NCBI RefSeq assembly: GCF_013337285.1 | Contig: NZ_SUPW01000010.1 | Location: 109,862-173,861, forward strand | Length of the DNA stretch: 64,000 nt | Source: Agrobacterium tumefaciens | GTDB lineage: Bacteria; Pseudomonadota; Alphaproteobacteria; Rhizobiales; Rhizobiaceae | Reading direction: 5' to 3' | Shown: positions 32,922-42,314 of the stretch, in pieces | Layout: every line of letters starts with the position of its first letter | Position numbering within the stretch: the first letter of the stretch is position 1 | The notes under the pieces: model-generated | Seen by the model: only the letters and a program-made list of their open reading frames with translations | The model's database searches: none | What the model was told of the DNA's origin: nothing | Program-made: the position numbers and the translations under genes

Positions 32922-34046
32922 ATGAGCGATATCGCTATTACCACCAACACCCGGCCGGACCGCGCCGCCGTCGCCTCGCAGTGGCAGCTCATCTGGTGGG
33001 CGTTCAAGCGCCACAGGCTGGCCATGGTCGCCCTGTTCATCACCATCGCCATGTATATCGTCGCGCTTTTGCCTGGTTTCTTCGCCATCAACGATCCGGT
33101 GTTGCAAAATGCGCGCGCCACCTTCCATCCGCCGCAACGCGTGCATTTCATCGATACGACGGACGGCTTCTCGCTCGGAATGCATTATTATCCGCTGAAG
33201 CTGACGCGCGATCCTGAAACGCTGGCTGCTGTGTTCGTCGAAGATACGGCGAAGAAAATCCCGGTCCAGCTTTTCGGTCGCGGTTACGAATATTCCGTGC
33301 TCGGCCTGTTCACCACGGATATCCACCTGCTGGCCTCGACCGACAAGACGCGGCCGCTCTTCCTTTTCGGTGCTGATCGCCTTGGCCGCGATGTTTTCAG
33401 CCGGGTGGTGCAGGGATCGCAGATTTCGCTGTCCATCGGCCTCGTCGGCGTGTTCTTCTCGCTGCTGCTCGGTGTCGTCCTCGGCGGTATCTCCGGTTAT
33501 TACGGCGGCCGCATCGATTTCGTCATGCAGCGGGTGATCGACTTCGTTCTGTCGCTGCCCACCATTCCCATCTGGCTGGCGATGGCTGCCGCCCTGCCGC
33601 AGGGCTGGCCGGCAACGCTGCAATATATGATGATCACCATCATCCTGTCCTTGACCGGCTGGGCGCAGCTTGCCCGCGTCGTGCGCGGCCGGTTTCTGTC
33701 GCTGCGGACCGAAGAGTTCGTGGCGGCAGCGCGGCTGGATGGCGTGTCGGAAGGGCGCATCATCTTCCGCCACATGCTGCCGAGTTTTTCGAGCCATATC
33801 ATCGCCTCAGTCACGCTGGCCGTTCCGGCGATGATCCTTGCGGAAACCTCGCTGTCCTTCCTCGGTCTTGGCCTCCAGCCGCCGACGATTTCCTGGGGCG
33901 TGCTGCTTCGCGAGGCACAGAATATTCGCTCGATTGCAACCGCACCGTGGCTGTTTCTGCCCGGCGTGGCTGTCGTCGTTGCCGTCATGGCGCTCAATCT
34001 GCTCGGTGACGGTCTGCGCGACGCAGCCGACCCCTATAACAAGTGA
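32922..34046 (+). CDS. ABC transporter permease, DppC type, with extended periplasmic loop
   Basis: This 374-residue permease is longer than typical DppC proteins because of a segment of about 90 residues between the first membrane helix and the [16 protein letters not shown] motif. That segment is probably periplasmic and is known in sugar-type family 5 systems. The EAA loop is [20 protein letters not shown], followed by [19 protein letters not shown] and the end [27 protein letters not shown] precedes the ATG. The stop overlaps the region just before the ATPase gene. Confidence 0.92.
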   Translation: MSDIAITTNTRPDRAAVASQWQLIWWAFKRHRLAMVALFITIAMYIVALLPGFFAINDPVLQNARATFHPPQRVHFIDTTDGFSLGMHYYPLKLTRDPETLAAVFVEDTAKKIPVQLFGRGYEYSVLGLFTTDIHLLASTDKTRPLFLFGADRLGRDVFSRVVQGSQISLSIGLVGVFFSLLLGVVLGGISGYYGGRIDFVMQRVIDFVLSLPTIPIWLAMAAALPQGWPATLQYMMITIILSLTGWAQLARVVRGRFLSLRTEEFVAAARLDGVSEGRIIFRHMLPSFSSHIIASVTLAVPAMILAETSLSFLGLGLQPPTISWGVLLREAQNIRSIATAPWLFLPGVAVVVAVMALNLLGDGLRDAADPYNK

Positions 34047-34054
34047 GGCCCCGG

Positions 34055-35779
34055 ATGAGCGATATTCTCTCCATGAAGTCTGCCCGACCGCTGCTTGACG
34101 TCCGCAATCTGGTCACCGAATTTCCCGTGCGAAACGGCATTTTCCGGGCGGTCAACGATCTGTCTTTCTCCATCGATCCCGGCAAGACGCTCTGCGTCGT
34201 CGGCGAAAGCGGTTCCGGCAAATCCGTTACCGCCCGCTCGATCCTGCAGATCATCGACAGCCCCGGTTACATCGCCTCCGGGTCGATCATCCTCAACCGT
34301 GCCGACGGCACCTCGCTTGATCTCGCAAAGCTCGATCCGCGCAGCCGGGCCATCCGCTCGGTGCGCGGCGCAGACATCTCGATGATTTTTCAGGAGCCGA
34401 TGTCATCGCTGTCGCCGGTGCATACCGTCGGTGACCAGATCACCGAAGTTCTGCGGCTGCACTTGAAGATGAGCAAGGCCCAGGCACGGGCGGAAGCCAT
34501 CGAGCTGCTGCGGCAGGTGGAAATTCCCAACCCCGAAAAGGCGCTGGATCGTTATGCCTTCCAATATTCCGGCGGCATGCGCCAGCGCGCCATGATCGCC
34601 ATGGCGCTGGCCTGCAAACCGCAACTGTTGATCGCCGACGAACCGACGACGGCGCTCGACGTCACGACACAGGCCGAAATCCTCGACCTGATATCGCGGC
34701 TGCAAAAGGCGCATGGCATGGCGGTGCTGTTCATCACCCATGACATGGGCGTGGTGGCGCAGATCGCCGATGACGTGCTGGTCATGCATCACGGCGTCGC
34801 CAAGGAATATGGCACTGTCGACGAGATATTCCATAATCCGCAAGACCCCTATACGCGCATGCTGATCGGCTCGGTTCTGAAACTGGAGCAGAAGGCGGAA
34901 ATCCGGCTTGCCCGCCCGCCGCTCGATCTTGCCGCCGCCCCGATCCTCGAGGTGAACGACCTCTCCATGCATTTCGGTGAGATGAAGGCGCTGGATGGCG
35001 TTTCCATCAAGCTGCTTCCGGGCGAGACGCTTGGCATCGTCGGCGAAAGCGGCTCCGGCAAGACCACGATGGGCCGCTCGATCATGCGCCTCTACGATCC
35101 GAACGGCGGCGAAATGCTTTATCGCCGGGCGGATGGCACGGTGGTCGATCTCGCCAAGATCGAAGGTGCGGAACTGAAAGCCGCCCGGCGTGAGTTGCGC
35201 ATGGTGTTTCAGGACCCGTTCGGCTCGCTCAATCCGCGCATGACAGTGGCGCAGGTCATCGGCGAGCCGCTGCTGGTCAACGGCATCGCGAAAGGCAAGG
35301 AGCTGGATGAGCGCGTCTGCGCCCTGATGGAGCAGGTGGGTCTCGACCCGGCCGGGCGTGAGCGTTATCCGCACGCCTTTTCCGGCGGCCAGCGCCAGCG
35401 CATCGGCATCGCCCGCGCCATCACGCTCAGGCCCCGCATCATCGTTGCGGATGAGGCGACATCGGCGCTTGATGTTTCGGTGCGGTTTCAGGTGCTCGAT
35501 CTGCTGATGCGGCTGCAGGATGAGCTTGGCCTCGCTTACATCTTCATCAGCCATGACATCGGCGTCATCAGATACATGTGTGACCGCGTCGGGGTGATGT
35601 ATCGCGGCAAGCTGGTGGAAGTGGGAGACGCCGAAAAGGTCTGCAACGCACCTGACCATCCTTACACGCAGGCGCTTCTATCGGCCATTCCGCGCCCCGA
35701 TCCGCGTGACCGGGATCGCACCCGACGGTTCCGTTACGTCGAGCCACCAGAGATCAAGAACGGGGCTGCCGCCCGATAG
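34055..35779 (+). CDS. ABC transporter double ATP-binding protein (DppD-DppF fusion)
   Basis: This 574-residue protein carries two ATPase domains in one chain. Domain 1: [43 protein letters not shown]. Domain 2: [45 protein letters not shown]. Both keep the switch histidine (ITHDMG, ISHDIG), so both sites look active. The frame is open from 34043 (GTG overlapping the previous stop), but ATG 34055 has GTGAGG at good spacing. It powers the permeases at 31926-34046. Confidence 0.92.
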   Translation: MSDILSMKSARPLLDVRNLVTEFPVRNGIFRAVNDLSFSIDPGKTLCVVGESGSGKSVTARSILQIIDSPGYIASGSIILNRADGTSLDLAKLDPRSRAIRSVRGADISMIFQEPMSSLSPVHTVGDQITEVLRLHLKMSKAQARAEAIELLRQVEIPNPEKALDRYAFQYSGGMRQRAMIAMALACKPQLLIADEPTTALDVTTQAEILDLISRLQKAHGMAVLFITHDMGVVAQIADDVLVMHHGVAKEYGTVDEIFHNPQDPYTRMLIGSVLKLEQKAEIRLARPPLDLAAAPILEVNDLSMHFGEMKALDGVSIKLLPGETLGIVGESGSGKTTMGRSIMRLYDPNGGEMLYRRADGTVVDLAKIEGAELKAARRELRMVFQDPFGSLNPRMTVAQVIGEPLLVNGIAKGKELDERVCALMEQVGLDPAGRERYPHAFSGGQRQRIGIARAITLRPRIIVADEATSALDVSVRFQVLDLLMRLQDELGLAYIFISHDIGVIRYMCDRVGVMYRGKLVEVGDAEKVCNAPDHPYTQALLSAIPRPDPRDRDRTRRFRYVEPPEIKNGAAAR

Positions 35780-35823
35780 CGTCGCGGCTGTTGCATCCTG
35801 AAATTCATGAGGAAGACTAAAGC

Positions 35824-37011
35824 ATGAAAATCGATCGCATGCGGGTATTCGTCACCCGCGACAAGGACCGTCCCCGCGTTGTCGTCGCTCTCGATACCGA
35901 CGACGGTCTGACCGGCTGGGGTGAATGTTACAATCACGGCCCCGATCTCGCCCTGCCGCCGTTGCTGGATTACCTCTACGGTTTCCTTGCCGGGCAGGAT
36001 CCGACACGGGTTGAATATCTCTACAATCTCCTTCTCCAGCAGAACCGCTTTCCGCCCGGCGCGCTCGGTCTTTCGGCGATCTCCGCGCTTGACCATTGCC
36101 TGTGGGACCTTGCCGCTAAGGCGGCGGGGGTGCCGGTCTACAAGCTGCTGGGCGGCGAAGTGCGCGACCGTATCAAGGTCTATGCCGGCGTCTACACGGC
36201 CCCGGACGCACCGGCGGCAAAGGAAGAATTCGACCGTCTGAATGAGGACTGGGGCTTCACGGCCTTCAAGCTCAGCCCGTGGCGCCTCGATATCCACGCC
36301 CATCGCTGGGGTGAGGTGGTGCGCAGTTCGGCCGAATATTTCCGCTCGCTTCGCGAAACCGTGCGGCCTGACTACGATATCGCCTTTGACGCCCATGCCA
36401 AGATTTTCGAACCCGCCGCCGCCCGCCAGCTGGGTAACGCGCTCGCCCCTTACGATCCGCTGTTCTTCGAAGAGCCGTTGCGCCCGGAAAACATCGAGAT
36501 GTGGGGAGACCTGAAACAGGGACTGAACTGCACGCTGGCAACAGGTGAAAGCCTTTATAATCGCAATGAGTTCCTGCGTCTTCTTCAAGTAAAGGGTGCT
36601 GATATCATTCAGCCCGACATCTGCGTTGTCGGCGGCATTTCGGAAATGCGCCGCATCGCCACGCTTGCGGAAGCTCACTTCGTCAGCATCGCGCCGCATA
36701 ACCCGATGGGGCCGCTCGCCACCGCCGTCAACGTCCATTTCTCCGCCGCTCAGCAGAATTTCCGCATTCTGGAATACAGGCTGCCGAAGGGACAGTGCTA
36801 CGTCTACGGCGGCACCGATCTTGAAAAACGCGAGGACGAGACCCGTTATGTTGTCGACCCCTATCTGCCCAAGGACGGCTATCTGGAATTGAGGCCGGAT
36901 CGCCCGGGCTGGGGTGTCGAGATGGACGAAAAGGCCATGCAGGAAGATGGTTATGTTCACTGGCAAAGACGGGTGCCGAAACGGCCAGACGGCTCCTATG
37001 CCTTCGCCTAA
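35824..37011 (+). CDS. Mandelate racemase/muconate lactonizing enzyme family (sugar-acid dehydratase)
   Basis: This 395-residue enolase-superfamily enzyme shows metal ligands Asp189 (AFDAHAK), Glu216 (FFEEPL) and Glu242 (ATGES), and candidate acid/base residues His191 and His292 (APHNPMGPL). The FDAH and PHNP patterns are those of galactonate/gluconate/mannonate-type acid sugar dehydratases, which produce 2-keto-3-deoxy acids. GAGGAAG precedes the ATG. It lies in the sugar-type ABC operon and complements the lactonase and DapA-family aldolase across the divergent promoter. The exact sugar acid cannot be told from sequence. Confidence 0.89.
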   Translation: MKIDRMRVFVTRDKDRPRVVVALDTDDGLTGWGECYNHGPDLALPPLLDYLYGFLAGQDPTRVEYLYNLLLQQNRFPPGALGLSAISALDHCLWDLAAKAAGVPVYKLLGGEVRDRIKVYAGVYTAPDAPAAKEEFDRLNEDWGFTAFKLSPWRLDIHAHRWGEVVRSSAEYFRSLRETVRPDYDIAFDAHAKIFEPAAARQLGNALAPYDPLFFEEPLRPENIEMWGDLKQGLNCTLATGESLYNRNEFLRLLQVKGADIIQPDICVVGGISEMRRIATLAEAHFVSIAPHNPMGPLATAVNVHFSAAQQNFRILEYRLPKGQCYVYGGTDLEKREDETRYVVDPYLPKDGYLELRPDRPGWGVEMDEKAMQEDGYVHWQRRVPKRPDGSYAFA

Positions 37012-37864
37012 AACTGTTGAGATTGCCTGCGGGCCGCTTTCGGCCCGCCTGCGCCCCGCCTGGGGCGGGAGGATGACCCATCTGCGCCATGCGGATTATG
37101 GTGACATTCTAGTGCCGACATCAGAGCCGGATTTCGAGCCGTCCAACTGGCCGAGAGCCGGTGCATATCCGCTGTTTCCGTACCACAACCGGCTTTATGG
37201 CGGCTCCTTCGTCCATGCGGGCATCCGCCATGATCTGCTGCCCCATCCGGCCCTTGCTCCGGACGCCATGCATGGCCCCGCGCACCGTCGAGCGTGGGAG
37301 ATTTCCAGTCTGTCTTCCGATTGCATCGGGCTGATGCTGGAATACAAAGCTGACGGTGAATGGCCGTTTTCTTTCCGCGCCGAACAGTCTTTCCTGCTGG
37401 ACGATAACGGCCTCGCCGTGGAACTGTCGATCACCAATCTGGCGGATGTGCCTGCGCCGATGGCGCTTGGCTGGCATCCCTACTTTGCTGCCGGGCTCAA
37501 CTGTGACGCATCGACGGACGCCAGGCTGCAATATCCTCTGGATGCGCAAAACGTACCGACCGGTCAGCCGGCCGCGCCTTTCGCGGAACCTGCCATCCCC
37601 GCCACGACGGGATACACCCTGCACTTCACCTGTTGGTCAAAGGCGCAGGTTCAATGCGGCGGGTTTTCACTGCGGCTCGAGGCTGACCCCGTTTTTTCCC
37701 ATCTGGCCGTGCACCGCATGGACCGTTATCTTTGCCTCGAACCCGTTTCCATGGCAGCCGGAACGCTTGGTTTGCCGCAGACGGGACGAGAGGGGCAGGG
37801 TCTGAGGATAGCCGCTCCCGGCGAGCGACTGTCGGGGCGCATCAGGCTCTCCATCAATCCTTGA
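36998..37864 (+). CDS. Aldose 1-epimerase family (mutarotase)
   Basis: This 288-residue galactose mutarotase-fold protein has catalytic histidines in MHGPAHRRAW and LGWHPYF, with the expected PLFPYHNRL and late LEPVSMAAG segment. It interconverts alpha and beta anomers of aldoses so that a dehydrogenase can use one form. The start at 36998 overlaps the end of the dehydratase gene by 14 bases, indicating coupling. It is last in the sugar operon; a GC-rich near-perfect palindrome (37891-37906) follows. Confidence 0.88.
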   Translation: MPSPKTVEIACGPLSARLRPAWGGRMTHLRHADYGDILVPTSEPDFEPSNWPRAGAYPLFPYHNRLYGGSFVHAGIRHDLLPHPALAPDAMHGPAHRRAWEISSLSSDCIGLMLEYKADGEWPFSFRAEQSFLLDDNGLAVELSITNLADVPAPMALGWHPYFAAGLNCDASTDARLQYPLDAQNVPTGQPAAPFAEPAIPATTGYTLHFTCWSKAQVQCGGFSLRLEADPVFSHLAVHRMDRYLCLEPVSMAAGTLGLPQTGREGQGLRIAAPGERLSGRIRLSINP

Positions 37865-38007
37865 AGAGATTCGCTGTATCGGCAAGGCCAGGGGCGGCCC
37901 CGCCCCACATGGTTCACTTTCAAAAAAAACGCCACTTGCCCATATTTTGAGCGCTAATTATGACCGCTCAAAAATGCGCTTGACGTGCGTGAAAATTTCT
38001 CACCAAA

Positions 38008-38030
38008 TGAACCAATATGAGATTGGTTCA
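38008..38030. promoter_or_regulatory. Perfect palindrome upstream of GntR gene (probable autoregulatory operator)
   Basis: TGAACCAAT (38008-38016) and ATTGGTTCA (38022-38030) form a perfect 9-bp inverted repeat with a 5-base spacer. It ends 14 bases before the start codon of the GntR gene. The placement fits an operator over the promoter or start of the regulator that heads the gamma-glutamyl operon. Confidence 0.75.
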
Positions 38031-38044
38031 ATGATTGGTGCGAT

Positions 38045-38806
38045 GTGGCGGTGAACCCTAACGACAACTCCAACTACGCCCTGGCGAAGCTGCGTGACTA
38101 TATTCAGACGCAGGATCTGACGAAAGAAGGTCGTTTGCCAACGGAGCGGGCTTTTGCGGAGAGTTTTAATGTCGGCCGTCGTTCGATTCGTCGTGCGCTG
38201 GAAGTTCTGGAGGCCGAAGGCCTGATCTGGCGGCGGCAGGGGGCCGGGACCTTTGTGGGTGAAAAGCCTGACGATTGGTCCGCTCAGGTCACCGAACTGG
38301 TGGCCGGCACTGATATCATGGAAATCATGGAGGTGCGTCTGCGTATCGAGCCGCAACTGGCGCAACTGGCGGCCATGCGCGCCAAGCCGGCCGAGGTGGA
38401 GCGCATGCGCGCCCTTGTTCAAAAGACCGGCCAGAGCACGGATGCCGACGCAAAGGAACTGTGGGATGGCTCGCTCCATCGGCAGATCGCCCAGAGTGCC
38501 GGCAACAAACTCTTCCTGTCGATCTTCGATGTCGTCAACCGCATCCGTCAGGATGATGCATGGCAGTCGATACGGGAACTCGCCCGGCGTAGCGGCACGA
38601 ATGGCAGGGCATCTTTCGAACAGCATATGGCCATCGTCGATGCCATCGCCGACCGCGATCCCGCAAGAGCCGGTGAAGCGATGCGCCAGCATCTTCTCAT
38701 GCATCAGGAAAGGCTGATCCGCGCCACCTCGCTTGGCTTTCTGGAGGAGGGAACCGGGGAGGGCAATGCGGCCGAAGCCGATGATTCACTGACCGCAGCC
38801 TCTTGA
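38045..38806 (+). CDS. GntR-family transcriptional regulator, FCD subfamily
   Basis: This 253-residue regulator has an N-terminal winged helix (LPTERAFAESFNVGRRSIRR, EGLIWRRQGAGTFVGEKPDD) and an FCD domain with ligand histidines in DGSLHRQIAQSAGN, EQHMAIVDAI and MRQHLLMHQ. The start is probably GTG 38045, or GTG 38051; no ATG is available in this frame ahead of the helix-turn-helix. It lies 78 bases before the ABC operon on the same strand and probably regulates itself and that operon through the palindrome at 38008-38030. The C-terminal tail is acidic and glycine-rich. Confidence 0.88.
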   Translation: MAVNPNDNSNYALAKLRDYIQTQDLTKEGRLPTERAFAESFNVGRRSIRRALEVLEAEGLIWRRQGAGTFVGEKPDDWSAQVTELVAGTDIMEIMEVRLRIEPQLAQLAAMRAKPAEVERMRALVQKTGQSTDADAKELWDGSLHRQIAQSAGNKLFLSIFDVVNRIRQDDAWQSIRELARRSGTNGRASFEQHMAIVDAIADRDPARAGEAMRQHLLMHQERLIRATSLGFLEEGTGEGNAAEADDSLTAAS

Positions 38807-38884
38807 GGCCGCGGATGAAAACCGTCGTCCCTTCAAGGGCGGCCAATGACAAAAAGTCAAAATAACCAGACCAGAGGAAAGAAT

Positions 38885-40393
38885 ATGAAGAAAATCCAGA
38901 CTTTGACTGCGGCGCTGTTTGCCAGCGCATTGCTCGCCGCGCCGGCGCTATCGTCGGAATTGCGCATTGGCCTTAATGACGACGCCGACGTGCTCGACCC
39001 GGCGCAATCGCGCACCTTCGTCGGCCGCATCGTCTACACCGCCATGTGCGACAAGCTGGTGGACATTTCGCAGGACATGAAGATCGTGCCCCAGCTTGCC
39101 ACCGAATGGGCCTGGTCCGAAGCCGGCAAGGTGCTGACCATGAAAATCCGCGATGGCGTCAAGTTCCACAATGGCGAGACGCTTGATGCGGCCGCCGTCG
39201 TCGCGACCATCGAGCGCAATATGACGCTGCCGGAATCGCGCCGCAAAAGCGAGCTGTCCTCGGTCGAGAAGGTTGAGGCGACGGGACCGCTGGAGGTGAA
39301 ATTCACGCTGAAGACGCCTGACGTTACCCTTTTGGCGCAGCTTTCCGACCGCGCCGGCATGATCGTTGAACCCAACGCGGCCAAGGAACTGGGCGCGAAT
39401 TTTGGTTCGAAACCGGTTTGCGCCGGGCCATTTAAATTCGTCGAGCGTATCCAGCAGGACCGTATCGTGCTCGAGAAATTCGCTGACTATTGGGACAAGG
39501 ACAAGGTCCTCGTCGACAAGGTCGTTTATCTGCCGATCCCCGACACGACCGTGAAGCTTGCGAACCTTCGCGCCGGCGACCTCGATATCGCCGAGCGTAT
39601 TTCGGCGTCCGATGCGGAATCCGTCAGGAACGACTCCAAGCTGACCTATGCCGATGTGATCGGGCCGGGTTACATGGCCATGTATGTCAACATGAACAAT
39701 GGCGCGCGCGCCGACAATCCGCTCGGCAAGGACAAGCGTCTGCGGCAGGCATTCTCCTATGCGATCGACCGCGAGGCGATCGGCCAGATCGTTTTTGAAG
39801 GCACCTCCAAGGGCGGTAATCAGGCCTTCCCGCCGACAAGCCCCTGGTTCAACCAGAACCTGCCCGTGCCGCCGCGCGATATCGACAAGGCCAAGCAGTT
39901 GATGAAGGAAGCGGGTTACGAGACGCTCGACGTCGAGCTTCAGCACGCCAACAACACCACGCAGACGCAGATGATGCAGGTCATCCAGTCGATGGTGGCC
40001 GAGGCCGGTTTCAACGTCACCCTGAAGGCGACGGAATTTGCGACGCTGCTGTCCGAGCAGACCGCCGGCAATTACCAGCTCAGCCGTTCCGACTGGTCGG
40101 GTCGTATCGATCCCGATGGCAACCTGCACCAGTTCGTCACCTGCAAGGGTGGCATCAACGATGTGAAATATTGCAACCCTGAAGTCGACAAGCTGCTGAA
40201 CGAGGCTCGCGCCTCGACCGAAGATGCGGTGCGCAAGGAAAAATACGATGCCGCAAGCGTCATCCTCAACGATGACATGCCGATCATCTATCTCGGCCAC
40301 CAGCCTTATGCCTATGCCATTTCCAACAAGGTCAAGGGCTGGGCGCCGTCACCCGATGGGATGATCCGTCTTCTCGGCGTCAGCAAGGACTGA
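38885..40393 (+). CDS. ABC transporter solute-binding protein, family 5 (peptide/glutathione type)
   Basis: This 502-residue periplasmic binding protein has a signal peptide MKKIQTLTAALFASALLAAP and mature start near SELRIGLNDDADVLDP. Family 5 motifs are present: MCDKLVDISQDMKIVPQLAT, DGVKFHNGETLDAAAV, RLRQAFSYAIDREAIG and the late IYLGHQPYAYAISNKV. This end resembles GsiB/DppA-type proteins. ATG 38885 follows AGGAAAG. Because a gamma-glutamyltransferase gene lies in the same operon, glutathione or other gamma-glutamyl compounds are likely ligands, by analogy with the gsi system of E. coli. Confidence 0.91.
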   Translation: MKKIQTLTAALFASALLAAPALSSELRIGLNDDADVLDPAQSRTFVGRIVYTAMCDKLVDISQDMKIVPQLATEWAWSEAGKVLTMKIRDGVKFHNGETLDAAAVVATIERNMTLPESRRKSELSSVEKVEATGPLEVKFTLKTPDVTLLAQLSDRAGMIVEPNAAKELGANFGSKPVCAGPFKFVERIQQDRIVLEKFADYWDKDKVLVDKVVYLPIPDTTVKLANLRAGDLDIAERISASDAESVRNDSKLTYADVIGPGYMAMYVNMNNGARADNPLGKDKRLRQAFSYAIDREAIGQIVFEGTSKGGNQAFPPTSPWFNQNLPVPPRDIDKAKQLMKEAGYETLDVELQHANNTTQTQMMQVIQSMVAEAGFNVTLKATEFATLLSEQTAGNYQLSRSDWSGRIDPDGNLHQFVTCKGGINDVKYCNPEVDKLLNEARASTEDAVRKEKYDAASVILNDDMPIIYLGHQPYAYAISNKVKGWAPSPDGMIRLLGVSKD

Positions 40394-40408
40394 CAGTTTT
40401 GAACAGGT

Positions 40409-40426
40409 CGCACGGCTTGCCGTGCG
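40409..40426 (+). terminator. Hairpin between binding-protein and permease genes
   Basis: CGCACGG (40409-40415) and CCGTGCG (40420-40426) form a perfect short stem with a 4-base loop 15 bases after the binding-protein stop. No T run follows, so a stabilising or partial-termination role is more likely than full termination. Confidence 0.5.
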
Positions 40427-40460
40427 GCCCCCAGCACCGGACTCAAACGGGGACAATGCC

Positions 40461-41408
40461 ATGCCTGTCTATATCGGCAAGCGACTGCTGGTCGCGATCC
40501 CGACGCTTCTGATCATTTCCATCTTCGTTTTCTCGCTGCAGAAATTGTTGCCGGGCGATCCGGTCCTTGCCATGGCGGGCGAGGAGCGCGATCCCGCGAC
40601 GATTGAATTCCTGCGGGAAAAATATCGCCTCAACGACCCGGTGCCTCTTCAGTACCTCAACTGGCTGGGCGGTGTGGTGACCGGCGATTTAGGCATTTCG
40701 CTGCGCACCAACCAGCCGGTGCTGGAGCTTATCGGTCAGAAGCTGCCGGTCACCATTCAGCTGGCGGTCATGGCGATGTTCTTCGCCATGGTCATCGGCA
40801 TTCCCATCGGCATTCTGGCCGCCGTCAAGAAGAATACGTGGATCGATTATACGGCTAATATCGTGGCGCTTTCCGGCCTGTCGATCCCGAATTTCTGGCT
40901 CGGCATTATGCTCATCCTGCTGGTGTCGGTGAAACTCGGCTGGCTGCCGGCATCCGGTTATGAATCGATCTTCGTCGACCCTGTTCGTTCCATCGAAACC
41001 ATGATCATGCCTGCCTTCGTGCTCGGCAATGCGCTTGCGGCGACGCTGATGCGTCATACCCGCTCGGCGATGGTGGCGGTTTTGAGTTCCGACTATATCC
41101 GTACCGCCCGCGCCAAGGGGCTTTCGCCGCGCGAAATCATCCTGTCGCACAGTTTCCGCAATGCGCTTCTGCCGGTCATCACGCTGCTGGCGCTACTCTT
41201 CGGAGAGTTGCTGGCCGGCGCGGTGCTGACGGAGCAGATTTTCACCATTCCCGGCTTCGGCAAGATGACGGTCGATGCGGTGTTCACGCGGGACTACGCC
41301 GTCGTGCAGGGCATCGTTTTATGCACCGCCGTTGGTTTCATCCTCATGAACCTTCTGGCCGATATCGCCTATGTCCTGCTCAACCCCCGCCTCAGGGCGA
41401 CAATCTAA
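40461..41408 (+). CDS. ABC transporter permease, DppB/GsiC type
   Basis: This 315-residue inner-membrane permease starts MPVYIGKRLLVAIPTLLIIS; QKLLPGDPVLAMAGEERDP and LGISLRTNQPV are typical of peptide/glutathione permeases. The EAA loop is YIRTARAKGLSPREIILSHS, and the end is DIAYVLLNPRLRATI. ATG 40461 is preceded by GGGGAC. The partner permease begins 12 bases after its stop. Confidence 0.92.
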   Translation: MPVYIGKRLLVAIPTLLIISIFVFSLQKLLPGDPVLAMAGEERDPATIEFLREKYRLNDPVPLQYLNWLGGVVTGDLGISLRTNQPVLELIGQKLPVTIQLAVMAMFFAMVIGIPIGILAAVKKNTWIDYTANIVALSGLSIPNFWLGIMLILLVSVKLGWLPASGYESIFVDPVRSIETMIMPAFVLGNALAATLMRHTRSAMVAVLSSDYIRTARAKGLSPREIILSHSFRNALLPVITLLALLFGELLAGAVLTEQIFTIPGFGKMTVDAVFTRDYAVVQGIVLCTAVGFILMNLLADIAYVLLNPRLRATI

Positions 41409-41420
41409 GGCCCTGATATC

Positions 41421-42293
41421 ATGACCGTTCTTGATCAAAACATCTCCGTACCGGCGACACGGCAGGAAAGCCGCGCCTGGAAGAAAATGAAGCGCAACAA
41501 ATCGGCGCTTGTCGGCATGGTGATTGTGCTGTTTTTCGCAGTACTTGCCATAGCCGCGCCGATCCTGCCGATTGCGGACCCAATTGCGACCAGCTGGTCG
41601 GCCATCCGCAAGGCGCCATCGGCGGCCCATTGGCTCGGCACCGACGATCTCGGCCGCGACATTCTCTCCCGCATGATCTATGGCGCGCGCGCCTCGCTGA
41701 TGGCAGGCGTCGTCTCGGTGATGATCGCGGTGGTCATCGGCGTACCCTTCGGCCTTATATCCGGTTATTTCGGCGGCTGGGTGGACATGGTCATATCCCG
41801 CATCACCGAAGCGCTGCTGGCCATGCCCTTCCTCATCATGGCGATTGCGCTTGCCGCCTTCCTCGGCCCGAGCCTTACCAATGCGATGATCGCCATCGGC
41901 CTTTCCGCCATGCCGATCTTCGTGCGGTTGACCCGCGGGCAGGTGCTGGCGGTCAAGATGGAGGATTATGTCGAGGGTGCAAGGTCGATCGGCCTCAACC
42001 ATATCGACATCATGACCCGTTACATCCTGCCGAATGTCTTTGCTCCCATCATCGTGCAGGCAACGCTGACGGTGGCGACCGCCATCATCGCGGAGGCAAG
42101 CCTCTCTTTCCTCGGCCTTGGCCAGCAGGCGCCGGCTCCTTCATGGGGTTCGATGCTGAACACCGCGAAGAATTTCCTCAGCCAGGCGCCCTGGATGACG
42201 ATGTGGCCCGGCATCGCCATCTTCCTCGTCGTCATCGGTTTCAATCTTCTGGGCGACGGCCTGCGTGACGCGCTCGATCCGCGCGAAGCATGA
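41421..42293 (+). CDS. ABC transporter permease, DppC/GsiD type
   Basis: This 290-residue permease has a cytoplasmic N-terminus (RAWKKMKRNKSALVGMVIVL), the motif WLGTDDLGRDILSRMIYGAR, EAA loop YVEGARSIGLNHIDIMTRYI, then LSFLGLGQQAPAPSWGSML and the end [16 protein letters not shown]. It forms the channel with the preceding gene. The next gene downstream (21 bases) is the gamma-glutamyltransferase, not the ATPase. Confidence 0.92.
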   Translation: MTVLDQNISVPATRQESRAWKKMKRNKSALVGMVIVLFFAVLAIAAPILPIADPIATSWSAIRKAPSAAHWLGTDDLGRDILSRMIYGARASLMAGVVSVMIAVVIGVPFGLISGYFGGWVDMVISRITEALLAMPFLIMAIALAAFLGPSLTNAMIAIGLSAMPIFVRLTRGQVLAVKMEDYVEGARSIGLNHIDIMTRYILPNVFAPIIVQATLTVATAIIAEASLSFLGLGQQAPAPSWGSMLNTAKNFLSQAPWMTMWPGIAIFLVVIGFNLLGDGLRDALDPREA

Positions 42294-42314
42294 TTTTTTA
42301 CAAGGAATATCGGA

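Noticed and set aside
37891..37906. GGGGCGG/CCGCCCC palindrome after the mutarotase gene as terminator
   Set aside because: The loop is only two bases and no T run follows; it may be a weak hairpin but is not enough to call a terminator.
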